Shown in pieces: positions 7,992-15,811 of a stretch of 64,000 bases of DNA. Numbering within the stretch: position 1 is the stretch's first letter; every line of letters begins with the position of its first letter. A program made the translations under genes and the position numbers. The stretch is taken from assembly GCF_052065355.1 (NCBI RefSeq), contig NZ_JBQHUF010000010.1, positions 1 to 64,000 of the forward strand, written 5' to 3'. Source of the stretch: Flavonifractor sp052065355. Its GTDB lineage: Bacteria; Bacillota; Clostridia; Oscillospirales; Oscillospiraceae. A model generated the notes under the pieces. That model was not told where the DNA came from, ran no database searches, and was given only the letters and a program-made list of their open reading frames with translations.

Positions 7992-8148
7992 GGTGCATCT
8001 CTCCTTTTCAGAGGCCGGGAAGATAAAAAAACGTCCTCTGCACGCACATGCAGAGGACGAAGAATTCCGGCGAAACGGCCTCTACCTGGTTCCGTTCTCG
8101 CAAAACTTTGAACGGTTTTACTTTATCACTTTCTTACAATAAAGTCAA
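7992..8148 (-). promoter_or_regulatory. Promoter and candidate attenuator leader of the iorA operon
   Basis: On the minus strand, -35 TTGACT (8148-8143) and -10 TAAAGT (8125-8120) have a 17-base spacer; the -35 overlaps the stop codon of the symporter gene. The leader of about 120 bases has a small 5' hairpin CCGTTC..GAACGG (about 8114-8091). An intrinsic terminator follows, stem CGTCCTCTGCA/TGCAGAGGACG at 8059-8032 with a T-run at 8031-8025, about 35 bases before the start codon. An outer 8-bp stem AGAGGCCG (8083-8076) / CGGCCTCT (8017-8010) encloses the terminator and ends at the ribosome site. The class of leader is not recognised. Confidence 0.65.
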
Positions 8149-9725
8149 CGTGTTTTTCCGGTTTCCTCCAGGGCATTTCTGGGGCCGATGGAGTCGGTGA
8201 CCGCCACGGTGACGGTGCGCTGATAGCAGGCGAAGATCTCCTCCACCCACTCCGCCTTGGGGGCGGGCGTGAGCAGGCTCACCACCGGCACGATGACCAG
8301 TCCGGCCACCATGCAGAAGGCGCCGGCGTTGATGGGGGACTGGAGAACCGCGGGGAAGGCGCTCCCCACGAAGATGTTGGCCAGCATCACCACCGTGGAG
8401 AACAGGAAGCTGCACACGCAGGCCACCTTGGTGGTGCGCTTCCAGTACAGCCCGTACAGGAAGGGGGCCAGGAAGCTGCCCGCCAGGGCGCCCCAGGACA
8501 CGCCCATCAGCTGGGCGATGAAGGTGAGGTTGGAGCGGTACTGGATGATAGCCAGCACCACGCTGATGGCGATGAACACCACCACCAGGGACCGCATCCA
8601 GCGCACCTGCTGCTTCTCCTCCATATCCTTAATAATGGTACCCTTGATGAAATCCAGGGTGAGGGTGGAGCTGGAGGCCAGCACCAGAGAGCTGAGGGTG
8701 GACATGGAGGCGGAGAGCACCAGGATGACCACCACCGCAATGAGGATGGTAGGCAGGCCGGAGAGCATGGTGGGGATGATGGAGTCGTATCCGTTGGCCG
8801 CCACTTCCTCCGGGGTGGAGAACAGCCGGCCGAAGCCGCCCAGGAAGTAGCAGCCGCCCGCCACAATGAGGGCAAAGACGGTGGAGATAATGGTACCCTG
8901 GGTGATGGCGTCTTCGCTCTTGATGGCGTAGAACTTCTGCACCATCTGAGGCAGGCCCCAGGTGCCCAGGCTGGTGAGCACCACGACGCCCGCCAGGCTG
9001 GCCAGGTCGGGGCCGAAGAAGGAGGCGAAGACGCCGGGGGTGTCGGACACGGCGGGGTCGCTCACCCGGGCCAGGCCGTCCATCGCGGCCTGGAAGCCCC
9101 CCTGGCTGTTCAGCACCGCCGCGATGACGGCGATGATGCCGAAGATCATGATGATGCCCTGGATAAAGTCGTTGATGGCGGTGGCCATATAGCCTCCGGC
9201 GATGACGTAGACGCCGGTGAGTACCGCCATGACAATGACGCACACGGCGTAGTCGATGTCAAAGGCCATGGCAAACAGCCGGGAGAGGCCGTTGTACAGG
9301 CTGGCAGTGTAGGGAATGAGGAAGATAAAGATGATCACCGAGGCGGTGAGCTTCAGCCTTCTGCTGCCGAACCTGCGGCCGAAGAACTCCGGCATGGTGG
9401 CGCTGTCCAGGTGCTGGGACATGATGCGGGTGCGCCGTCCCAGCACCACCCAGGCCAGCAGGGAGCCCAGAAAGGCGTTACCCAGTCCCGCCCAGGTGGA
9501 GGCGATGCCGAAGCGCCAACCGAACTGTCCGGCGTAGCCCACAAAGACCACGGCGGAAAAGTAGCTGGTGCCGTAAGCGAAGGCAGTGAGCCAGGGGCCA
9601 ACCGACCGGCCGCCCAGCACAAAGCCTGCCACATCGGTGGCGTGGCGACGGCAGTAGAGGCCGATGCCCACCATCACGGCGAAGAACACCAGCAGCAGGG
9701 AGAGCTTGATCCACAGGTCGGTCAC
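8145..9725 (-). CDS. Sodium:solute symporter (SSS family)
   Basis: A 526-residue membrane protein with about 13 hydrophobic segments, from WIKLSLLLVFFAVMVGIGLY at the N-terminus, and the SSS signature region FGRRFGSRRLKLTASVIIF and TSYFSAVVFVGYAGQFG. It imports a solute with sodium across the cytoplasmic membrane. It starts at GTG 9725 after AGGAGG, 14 bases downstream of an acyl-CoA synthetase gene on the same strand, so the pair is one unit. Proline/pantothenate/carboxylate transporters share this fold. The partner ligase suggests a monocarboxylate or aryl-acid substrate, which is inference. Confidence 0.88.
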   Translation of the reverse strand: MTDLWIKLSLLLVFFAVMVGIGLYCRRHATDVAGFVLGGRSVGPWLTAFAYGTSYFSAVVFVGYAGQFGWRFGIASTWAGLGNAFLGSLLAWVVLGRRTRIMSQHLDSATMPEFFGRRFGSRRLKLTASVIIFIFLIPYTASLYNGLSRLFAMAFDIDYAVCVIVMAVLTGVYVIAGGYMATAINDFIQGIIMIFGIIAVIAAVLNSQGGFQAAMDGLARVSDPAVSDTPGVFASFFGPDLASLAGVVVLTSLGTWGLPQMVQKFYAIKSEDAITQGTIISTVFALIVAGGCYFLGGFGRLFSTPEEVAANGYDSIIPTMLSGLPTILIAVVVILVLSASMSTLSSLVLASSSTLTLDFIKGTIIKDMEEKQQVRWMRSLVVVFIAISVVLAIIQYRSNLTFIAQLMGVSWGALAGSFLAPFLYGLYWKRTTKVACVCSFLFSTVVMLANIFVGSAFPAVLQSPINAGAFCMVAGLVIVPVVSLLTPAPKAEWVEEIFACYQRTVTVAVTDSIGPRNALEETGKTR

Positions 9726-9739
9726 TTGGCGCCCTCCTC

Positions 9740-11377
9740 TCAGTGGGTGATCTGGGCTTCCACCAGGCGGCCGCGGCAGTACTTCTCCCGCAGCACCGGC
9801 TTTTCGATCTTGCCGGTTGGGTTGCGGGGCACCTTGTCAAAAATGACCCGCCGGGGCCGTTTGTATCGGGGCAGCTCCTTGCAGAAGGCGTCGATCTCCT
9901 CCTGGGTACAGGTCACGCCCTCCTTTACCTCCACGATGGCGGCGGCGATCTCGCCCAGACGGGAATCGGGCAGACCGATGACCGCCACATCCTTGATCTT
10001 GTCGAACCGGCGGAGGAAGTCCTCGATCTGCACCGGGTACAGGTTCTCGCCGCCGGAGATGACCACGTCCTTCTTCCGGTCCACCAGGTAGATGAAGCCC
10101 TCCGGGTCCACCTCCGCCATGTCGCCGGTGTACAGCCAGTCTCCCTTCAGCACCTCCGCGGTGGCCTCCGGGTTCTTGTAGTAGCACTGCATGACGCCGG
10201 GGCCGCTGACGATGAGCTCGCCCACCTGGCCCTGGGGCACTTCGTTTCCCTGTTCGTCCACCACTCTGGCCTGCCACAGGTAGCCCGGCTTGCCGATGGC
10301 GCCCACCTTCTCAATGTTTTCCACACCCAGGTGGACACAGCCGGGTCCGATGGACTCGGAGAGGCCGTAATTGGTGTCGTACAGGTGGTGGGGGAAGATC
10401 TTTTTCCACCGGTGGATCAGACTGGGAGGCACCGGCTGGGCGCCGATGTGCATCAGCCGCCACTGGTCCAACAGGTAGTCGTTCAGATCCACCGTCCCGC
10501 TGTCGATGGCGTCCAGGATATCCTGGGCCCAGGGTACCAGCAGCCAGACGATGGTGCACTTTTCCTCGGTGACCGTCCGCAGGATCCATTTGGGGGACAC
10601 GCCCCGCAGGAGCACCGCCTTGCCGCCGGTGGCCAGGGAGCCGAACCAGTGCATCTTGGCGCCGGTATGGTACAGGGGCGGGATGCACAAAAACACGTCC
10701 TCATGGGTCTGGCCGTGGTGATGCTGCTCAGTGAGGCAGGCGGACAGCAGAGCCTTGTGGTTATGTAGGATGGCTTTTGGGAAGCCGGTAGTGCCGGAGG
10801 AGAAATAGATGGCCGCCAGATCGCTGAGCTCCAGATGGACCGGCGGATTTTCAAAGGAGCAGTACATCACCAGCTCCCGGTAGCTCTCAGCAAAGGCAGG
10901 GATCTTGTTGCCCACATAGAACCACAGGCGCACCCGGCTCAGGGCGGGCAGGATGGGCTCCAACCGGTCGATGAACTCCGGACCGAAGACCAGGGCCTCC
11001 ACATCCGCCAGGTCCAAGCAGTACTGGATCTCGTCGGAGGAGTAGCGGAAGTTCAGAGGCACCGCCAGGCAGCCCGCCTTCAGGATGCCGAAGTAGATGG
11101 GCAGCCACTCCAGGCAGTTCATCAGCAGAATGCCCACCTTGGTGCCCCGCTTCACCCCCCGGCTCAGCAGCAGGTTGGCAAAACGGTTGGCCTTCTTGTC
11201 AAACTGCCCCCAGGTCATCTCCCTGCGGTAGGGCTCGTCAGGGCGGCTGCGCTCAATGAGGCTAAACTCCCGCCAGGTAGCGGCCCGGTCCCGCTCCTCC
11301 GAGGGGTTGATCTCCACCAGGGCCGTCTCGTCCCGGTACAGTCGGGCGTTGCGCTCCAGAAATTCCGTAATTACCAT
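9740..11377 (-). CDS. Acyl-CoA synthetase, AMP-forming
   Basis: A 545-residue ligase of the ANL superfamily. The P-loop IYFSSGTTGFPKA is near residue 192, YGLSESIGPG near 340, GDWLYTGDMAEVDPEGF near 415, and the catalytic lysine region NPTGKIEKPVL near the C-terminus. It activates a carboxylic acid to its CoA ester with ATP in the cytoplasm. First gene of a unit with the sodium symporter 14 bases downstream, suggesting uptake plus activation of the same acid. The sequence resembles medium/long-chain and cyclohexanecarboxylate/benzoate-type ligases; exact substrate unknown. Confidence 0.88.
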   Translation of the reverse strand: MVITEFLERNARLYRDETALVEINPSEERDRAATWREFSLIERSRPDEPYRREMTWGQFDKKANRFANLLLSRGVKRGTKVGILLMNCLEWLPIYFGILKAGCLAVPLNFRYSSDEIQYCLDLADVEALVFGPEFIDRLEPILPALSRVRLWFYVGNKIPAFAESYRELVMYCSFENPPVHLELSDLAAIYFSSGTTGFPKAILHNHKALLSACLTEQHHHGQTHEDVFLCIPPLYHTGAKMHWFGSLATGGKAVLLRGVSPKWILRTVTEEKCTIVWLLVPWAQDILDAIDSGTVDLNDYLLDQWRLMHIGAQPVPPSLIHRWKKIFPHHLYDTNYGLSESIGPGCVHLGVENIEKVGAIGKPGYLWQARVVDEQGNEVPQGQVGELIVSGPGVMQCYYKNPEATAEVLKGDWLYTGDMAEVDPEGFIYLVDRKKDVVISGGENLYPVQIEDFLRRFDKIKDVAVIGLPDSRLGEIAAAIVEVKEGVTCTQEEIDAFCKELPRYKRPRRVIFDKVPRNPTGKIEKPVLREKYCRGRLVEAQITH

Positions 11378-11440
11378 GGATCCCTCTCCCTTTTCCCCCG
11401 GTCCATACCCCGGGGGTGGTGTGGATTTTTCACGGTGCTT

Positions 11441-11469
11441 ATTTTACCGCTTTAAATAGCAAAAGTCAA
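11441..11469 (-). promoter_or_regulatory. Promoter of the acyl-CoA synthetase/symporter unit
   Basis: On the minus strand, -35 TTGACT (11469-11464), a 17-base spacer, and -10 TAAAAT (11446-11441), 64 bases before the synthetase start. Spacing and -35 are the same as for the iorA promoter. Confidence 0.7.
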
Positions 11470-11582
11470 GAGTCTCCCACAGCGGCCTGATTATGGAAAT
11501 TCCAGGAGACCATTCCCACCGGCACCTTTGTTTTGCCGGATTTTTGTTCGTTTTCGCAATGAATTTCTATCCAGGTTGACCG

Positions 11583-11611
11583 TTGACTTTGTGCCCAAAT
11601 CAAAATACTAT
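11583..11611 (+). promoter_or_regulatory. Promoter of the antiporter gene
   Basis: -35 TTGACT (11583-11588), 17-base spacer, -10 TACTAT (11606-11611), 43 bases before the ATG. Confidence 0.65.
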
Positions 11612-11653
11612 CTATAGTGCACTTTTACCATACCCGCGAAAGGAGTGTTCAAT

Positions 11654-12946
11654 ATGAGTTATCACTATCTGTTTGAACTGGCGCTGATCCTGCTGAGCAC
11701 AAAGGTGCTGGGCATCCTCACCAAGCGGTTCGCCCTCCCCCAGGTGGTGGGCGCTCTGCTGGCCGGTCTGGTCATGGGTCCCGCCATGCTGAATATCCTA
11801 CAGGAGACCACACTGCTGGACCAGCTGGCCGAGCTGGGCGTCATCGTGCTGATGTTCAACGCCGGTCTGGAGACCGACCTGGGCGAGCTGAAAAAGGCCG
11901 GACGGTCCGCCTTCATCATCGCCCTGGTGGGCGTACTGGTGCCGCTGGTGGGCGGCTTCTTCCTCACCAGCTTCTTCAATCAGGGACCTGACACCCTGCT
12001 TCAGAACTTCTTTATCGGCGTGGTACTTACCGCCACCTCCGTCAGCATCACCGTGGAGACTCTGAAGGAGATCGGCAAGCTGTCCACCCGCTCGGGCAAC
12101 GCCATCCTGGGCGCCGCCATCATCGACGATGTGCTGGGCATCGTAGCCCTCACCATCATCACCAGCCTGGCGGGCACCGGCGCCAATGTGTTCCTGGTGC
12201 TGCTGAAGATCGTGGCCTTCTTCGCTGTCAGCGTCGTGGTGTGGATCATCCTCCACCGGGTGGTGGAGTGGTGGTTCCAGCGCTACGACCGGGACAAGCG
12301 CCGGTTCGTGGTGATCTCCTTCGCCTTCTGCCTGCTGTACGCCTATCTGGCGGAAGCCCTGTTCGGCGTGGCCGATATCACGGGCGCTTACATCGCCGGT
12401 CTGATCTTCGCCAAGACTCCTCGGGTGACCTACCTGCAGGACCGGTTCGAGACCCTGTCCTACTCCCTCCTCTCCCCCGTCTTCTTCGCCAGCATCGGCC
12501 TGAAGGTGGTGCTGCCCCAGATGAGCGGCGCCATCATCCTCTTCTCCATCCTGCTGATCATCTGGGCTGTTGCCTCCAAGGTCATCGGCTGCGGACTGGG
12601 CGCCAAGCTGTGCGGCTACTCCGGCCAGGATTCCCTGCGCATCGGCGTGGGTATGATCTCCCGTGGTGAGGTGGCCCTGATCGTGGCCAACAACGGTATC
12701 GCCGCCGGTCTGATGAAAGAAGAGTTTTTCGGGCCTGTGGTGCTGATGGTCATCGCCACCACCATCCTGACCCCCATTCTCCTCAAGCTGGTCTACCGCG
12801 GCAAGGAGAAGGACTACAGCGACCTGCAGGAGAGCGAGCTGGTCAACCGCTACGAGGACGCCGAGGCCTTCGACCTGGCCGCCCAGGCCCTGTTGGAAGA
12901 CCACGAGCGTCTGCTCCACAGCGGCAAGGAACATCACAAGTCCTGA
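11654..12946 (+). CDS. Cation:proton antiporter, CPA2/Kef type
   Basis: A 430-residue membrane protein with about 12 hydrophobic segments. It carries the CPA2 hallmarks PQVVGALLAGLVMGPAML (first unwound helix), ATSVSITVETLKEIGKLST and the AIIDDVLGI Asp-Asp motif near residue 160, which binds the exchanged ion. It exchanges Na+ or K+ for protons across the cell membrane. The C-terminal tail is short (about 40 residues after the last helix) with no RCK/TrkA-N domain, so it is closer to NapA/MagA than to full KefB. ATG 11654 follows GAAAGGAG. Monocistronic with its own promoter and terminator. Confidence 0.9.
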   Translation: MSYHYLFELALILLSTKVLGILTKRFALPQVVGALLAGLVMGPAMLNILQETTLLDQLAELGVIVLMFNAGLETDLGELKKAGRSAFIIALVGVLVPLVGGFFLTSFFNQGPDTLLQNFFIGVVLTATSVSITVETLKEIGKLSTRSGNAILGAAIIDDVLGIVALTIITSLAGTGANVFLVLLKIVAFFAVSVVVWIILHRVVEWWFQRYDRDKRRFVVISFAFCLLYAYLAEALFGVADITGAYIAGLIFAKTPRVTYLQDRFETLSYSLLSPVFFASIGLKVVLPQMSGAIILFSILLIIWAVASKVIGCGLGAKLCGYSGQDSLRIGVGMISRGEVALIVANNGIAAGLMKEEFFGPVVLMVIATTILTPILLKLVYRGKEKDYSDLQESELVNRYEDAEAFDLAAQALLEDHERLLHSGKEHHKS

Positions 12947-12968
12947 CCCTTTATCCTGCTGCCAACAC

Positions 12969-13010
12969 AAAAAGAGCCTGCTGCGTTTTCTCGCAGCAGG
13001 CTCTTTTTTA
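12969..13010. terminator. Terminator shared by antiporter and DUF1275 genes
   Basis: The stem AAAGAGCCTGCTGCG / CGCAGCAGGCTCTTT with A- and T-runs on the two sides lies between convergent genes and can serve both strands. Confidence 0.88.
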
Positions 13011-13015
13011 TTGTG

Positions 13016-13726
13016 TCAGTTGGCCGCCTCTTTGCCCTGGGCCAGATCTGCCCGGATCAGATATACCAGCAGCACCGTCAGCGGGAGCAGGGCCGCCCAG
13101 ACGGCCCGGCCCTGGAAGCGGCGGCACAGAACGGTGGCAACGATCCCGCCCACCACAAAGACCGCGATCATTTCCAGATGGCAGAACATCCGCATTCTGT
13201 CCTTCCTGTCTCCGCTGCGGATGGCCTTGCAGCAGGCGATCCCCGTCTGCCGCAGGTGATTGGTACAGAAGGTGGTAGCCATGGGAATCCCCTGGGCGGC
13301 CCGGAAGGTGTTGTACTGCATGGAGCACATAAAGTTGACGATGACCTGGGAAATCTGATAGGGGGCGCTCTCCGGGATCAGGCCCAGCACCACCACGATA
13401 CCCATCTCAATGGCGATCAGCGCCGTCTCCCAATGGATAGGGAACTTCCACCTGGGAGAGGTAAAGGCCAGCTCCGTCAGAAATGCGCCCAGAAAATAGG
13501 CGGTCATGGGAATCAGGTAGTACAGCGCCTTACTCCAGTGGGCATCACCTACCGCCATGGCGAAGAGCACGAAGTTGGCGGTCTGGGCGTTGCAGAACAC
13601 TCCGCCCCGGATGCTGTAGGTAAACGCACCGTAAAAACCACCTATAGCCATCAGGGTGGAATAGACCCATCCCCGCTCGCTCTCCCGGTATTGCCCGCTG
13701 TCATCGTATAGCTGAAGCCGAATCAT
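13016..13726 (-). CDS. DUF1275 (YoaK-type) membrane protein
   Basis: A 236-residue inner-membrane protein with about six hydrophobic segments. The family phrase GGFYGAFTYSIRGGVFCNAQTAN and later NTFRAAQGIPMATTFCTNHLR are typical of DUF1275/YoaK, whose function is not established; transport has been suggested. The ATG at 13726 follows GGGAGGAG. The frame is open five codons further upstream, but that would place the ribosome site inside the gene. Before the element at 14.06 kb inserted, this gene lay directly downstream of rubrerythrin on the same strand. Confidence 0.85.
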   Translation of the reverse strand: MIRLQLYDDSGQYRESERGWVYSTLMAIGGFYGAFTYSIRGGVFCNAQTANFVLFAMAVGDAHWSKALYYLIPMTAYFLGAFLTELAFTSPRWKFPIHWETALIAIEMGIVVVLGLIPESAPYQISQVIVNFMCSMQYNTFRAAQGIPMATTFCTNHLRQTGIACCKAIRSGDRKDRMRMFCHLEMIAVFVVGGIVATVLCRRFQGRAVWAALLPLTVLLVYLIRADLAQGKEAAN

Positions 13727-13749
13727 GCACTCTCCTCCCATTCCACACC

Positions 13750-13779
13750 ATTTTACCCCTAGCGATTCTCCCTTGTCAA
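13750..13779 (-). promoter_or_regulatory. Promoter of the DUF1275 gene
   Basis: On the minus strand, -35 TTGACA (13779-13774), an 18-base spacer, -10 TAAAAT (13755-13750), 24 bases before the start codon. Confidence 0.6.
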
Positions 13780-13798
13780 AGAATGATTTTTCTTAAGC

Positions 13799-14060
13799 TG
13801 CACACTTCGGCGGCATAAGTGCAAAAAGAGCGGGAACCGGTTTCCCGATTCCCGCTCAAAATGTACTTGATGACCCGATTTGGATTAGCCGAAGTAACGC
13901 TTCAGCAGGCCCTCGAAAGCCTTGCCGTGGCGGGCCTCGTCGCGAGCCATCTCGTGGACGGTGTCGTGGATGGCGTCCAGGTTCAGCTCCTTGGCCTTCT
14001 TGGCCAGGTCGGTCTTGCCCTGGGTAGCGCCGTTCTCGGCGTCCACACGCATCTCCAGGT
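13799..14060. repeat. Left copy of the 262-bp attachment duplication
   Basis: This stretch aligns without gaps to 31489-31750, with about 18 mismatches in 262 bases counted by eye. It covers the last 58 codons of a rubrerythrin gene, its terminator hairpin (13827-13856) and the 16-base string TGCACACTTCGGCGGC. The copies share a 50-base identical run (13880-13929) and a final identical 16 bases (14045-14060), after which they diverge abruptly. The duplication marks the left boundary of the integrated element. Confidence 0.9.
13885..14060 (-). pseudogene. Displaced 3' end of reverse rubrerythrin
   Basis: The last 58 codons of a reverse-rubrerythrin gene (ending ..EARHGKAFEGLLKRYFG, stop at 13887-13885). 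They match the end of the intact gene at 31575-32117 except for one residue, Thr for Phe in GKTDLAKKAKEL. There is no 5' part: at 14060 the sequence changes into the mobile element. The simplest reading is the native gene tail, pushed aside when the element inserted and supplied its own tail to the right-hand copy. Confidence 0.85.
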
Positions 14061-14114
14061 AGCCAAACGGCTGCGCCGTTCGGCGCCGGGAATCCTTTCA
14101 ATCACACAAAATCA

Positions 14115-14179
14115 GTTGCACATGTGCAACTTTTCACATGCTGGAATACATCAGAACTTGCACCCAAAATTGCACACTT
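14115..14179. promoter_or_regulatory. Candidate integrase arm-binding sites, left end
   Basis: The 16-base palindrome GTTGCACATGTGCAAC (14115-14130) is followed by TTGCACCC (14158) and TTGCACACTT (14170-14179), just before the integrase gene. The same words recur at the right end of the element (31434-31495). Repeats of one short word near both ends are what a tyrosine integrase needs as arm sites. Confidence 0.55.
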
Positions 14180-14194
14180 TGGGAGGCAAGAAAC

Positions 14195-15406
14195 ATGGGA
14201 ACCGAAAACAGCGCAAGTGTATTCCAGCTTGGAAGCGGCATGTGGGCATTTCGCTATACCTATACGCAAAGCGGCAAGAGAGTATCAAAACAGGTCAGCA
14301 AGGACGAAAACGGCAATCCATTCAAAAGTCGGCGAGCGGCAACCAGGGCGCGTCAAGTCGCCATTGACAACGCCCAGAATTCCCGCAAGCCCAAACCCAC
14401 GGTACGGAAAACTATTCAGGAGGTCTATCAAGAATACTGTGATACGGGCCGTAGTGATCGGGCCTACAATACCATCCGCAAGCAGGACAGTTTGTGGAAG
14501 AACCACCTCTCCGCTCGGTTCGGCAGCCGCTTTGTAGATGAAGTCAGCGCGGCGGAGGTGGTTGACTATCTGACGGAGCTTTATTGCGGGCAGGGCCTCT
14601 CCTACCGCTATGTAGAGAGCTTTTTAAAGCAGTTCTATTTGCTCTTTGGTCAGGCGTATTCCCGGAACTACCTGGATGTAGATTCTTACAACAAGCTCTG
14701 TATCAACAAGGATACCAAAATCCACATGCCCAAACTGAAAACGGACGATGATCTGGACATTGTGGCGTTCAGCAAGGAAGACCTTGCCGTGTTGGATGAT
14801 TACTTCCACGGAACCAATGCGGAAACGGCGTACTTGCTGGGGCGGTATTGCGGTCTGCGTATCAATGAGTGTTACGGCCTCAAATGGTCAAATGTCGATG
14901 TGGTCAACGGAACCATCTTGATTGACCGGCAAATGCAATACCAAAACGGTCTTATCAAACTGGTGCCGCTGAAAACCCGAAACGCCAAACGCGCCATTTA
15001 CATGTGCGATAAATTGAAAGTGTATTTTCAAGAACTGGCAGCGCGGCGGGAACAGGATATGCTGCAATACGCCACTCTGCGAGAACAGAATCAGCGTATC
15101 ATAGAGGACTTGGGCGGCAAGAAGATCTCTTCCACGGAGCTTGTAAATTGTCTGCCAGATGGAAAAATCCAGACGGTAAACTCCATGAAATATCACTCGC
15201 GGGAACTCAAAAATAAGTATCACATCATGTTCAAATACCACTACTTGCGGCATACTTACGGAACCATGATGGCGGAAATGAATACCCCTACCCACCTTCT
15301 CTGCAATCAGATGGGGCACGGAAATATCCAGGTAACGCAACGGTATTATATCGCCATTTCCAGAACGGGTATTGATATTTTACGCGACAATCTAAATCGA
15401 CTATAA
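14195..15406 (+). CDS. int: Tyrosine-family site-specific integrase
   Basis: 403 residues, the size of Tn916-type integrases. An N-terminal AP2-like arm-binding domain (residues 1-50, GSGMWAFRYTYTQSGKRVSK) is followed by a SAM-like core-binding domain (70-170) and the catalytic domain with Arg near 222 (YCGLRINECYGLKW), HYLRHTYG near 348-355, MGHGNIQVTQ near 374 and Tyr in QRYYIA near 383. ATG 14195 is chosen because GGGAGG lies 8 bases before it; the open frame starts 19 codons earlier. It lies about 130 bases from the left end of the element and should catalyse integration in the rubrerythrin gene and excision. A terminator follows. Confidence 0.92.
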   Translation: MGTENSASVFQLGSGMWAFRYTYTQSGKRVSKQVSKDENGNPFKSRRAATRARQVAIDNAQNSRKPKPTVRKTIQEVYQEYCDTGRSDRAYNTIRKQDSLWKNHLSARFGSRFVDEVSAAEVVDYLTELYCGQGLSYRYVESFLKQFYLLFGQAYSRNYLDVDSYNKLCINKDTKIHMPKLKTDDDLDIVAFSKEDLAVLDDYFHGTNAETAYLLGRYCGLRINECYGLKWSNVDVVNGTILIDRQMQYQNGLIKLVPLKTRNAKRAIYMCDKLKVYFQELAARREQDMLQYATLREQNQRIIEDLGGKKISSTELVNCLPDGKIQTVNSMKYHSRELKNKYHIMFKYHYLRHTYGTMMAEMNTPTHLLCNQMGHGNIQVTQRYYIAISRTGIDILRDNLNRL

Positions 15407-15425
15407 TCAACAACTTTTAAAAACA

Positions 15426-15459
15426 AGAAGTCCAGGAGTAACAATTCCTGGACTTCTTA
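15426..15459. terminator. Terminator after int
   Basis: The stem AAGAAGTCCAGGA / TCCTGGACTTCTT with a short loop lies between the convergent int and split membrane-protein genes. Confidence 0.8.
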
Positions 15460-15468
15460 TAATATGTT

Positions 15469-15788
15469 TTAAGAAGATTCTTTATCTTCTGATTGAATGT
15501 TTTTCCCTCTGGCTTCATAAAATTTTACTAACAAATCAAATACCTTTGCGCATACCTGTGATTTTAACTCAACACTAAAATATAGTAGGGTTAAAGACCA
15601 CAATGTTATGCAATTTAAATTTATCGACGATAAAAAAGAGACAATGTGTGGAGAAAAAATGAGTGACAAAAAAAGCAACGCATAACCTGTAATGTTTATA
15701 ATATCCAAAGCTTTCTCACAGCGACTTAAAAATGATCGGATGTTAATATAGACAGTAGCTTTATTTATCTGGTTTAAACTGTCCTTTA
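15469..15788 (-). pseudogene. 3' part of a membrane-protein gene split by the nested element
   Basis: This minus-strand frame has no proper start and runs up to the left end of the nested element. Joined to the 5' part at 23413-23728 it restores one frame of 212 codons (636 bases, no shift) across a seam reading EEIKDSLNQ or EEIKYSLNQ. The C-terminal half contributes two predicted membrane segments (ITGYALLFLSLIFSPHIVSF and CITLWSLTLLYFSVEL). The original protein would have four membrane segments as two hairpins around a soluble middle. Family not recognised. Stop TAA at 15471-15469. Confidence 0.85.
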
Positions 15789-15791
15789 GGT

Positions 15792-15811
15792 CAGTTTACA
15801 AGGAACTACAC
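15792..15811 (+). repeat. Left terminal half-site of the nested element
   Basis: CAGTTTACAAGGAACTACAC is the inverted copy of 23386-23405 with a single mismatch. On the excised circle the two arms would face each other around about 10 bases, forming the expected pseudo-palindromic attP of a large serine recombinase. Confidence 0.8.

Noticed and set aside
8010..8090. Possible leader peptide through the iorA leader with Phe-Phe before the terminator
   Set aside because: A frame from TTG runs across the hairpin, but it has no ribosome site and only two Phe codons in a row, so classical peptide attenuation is not supported.
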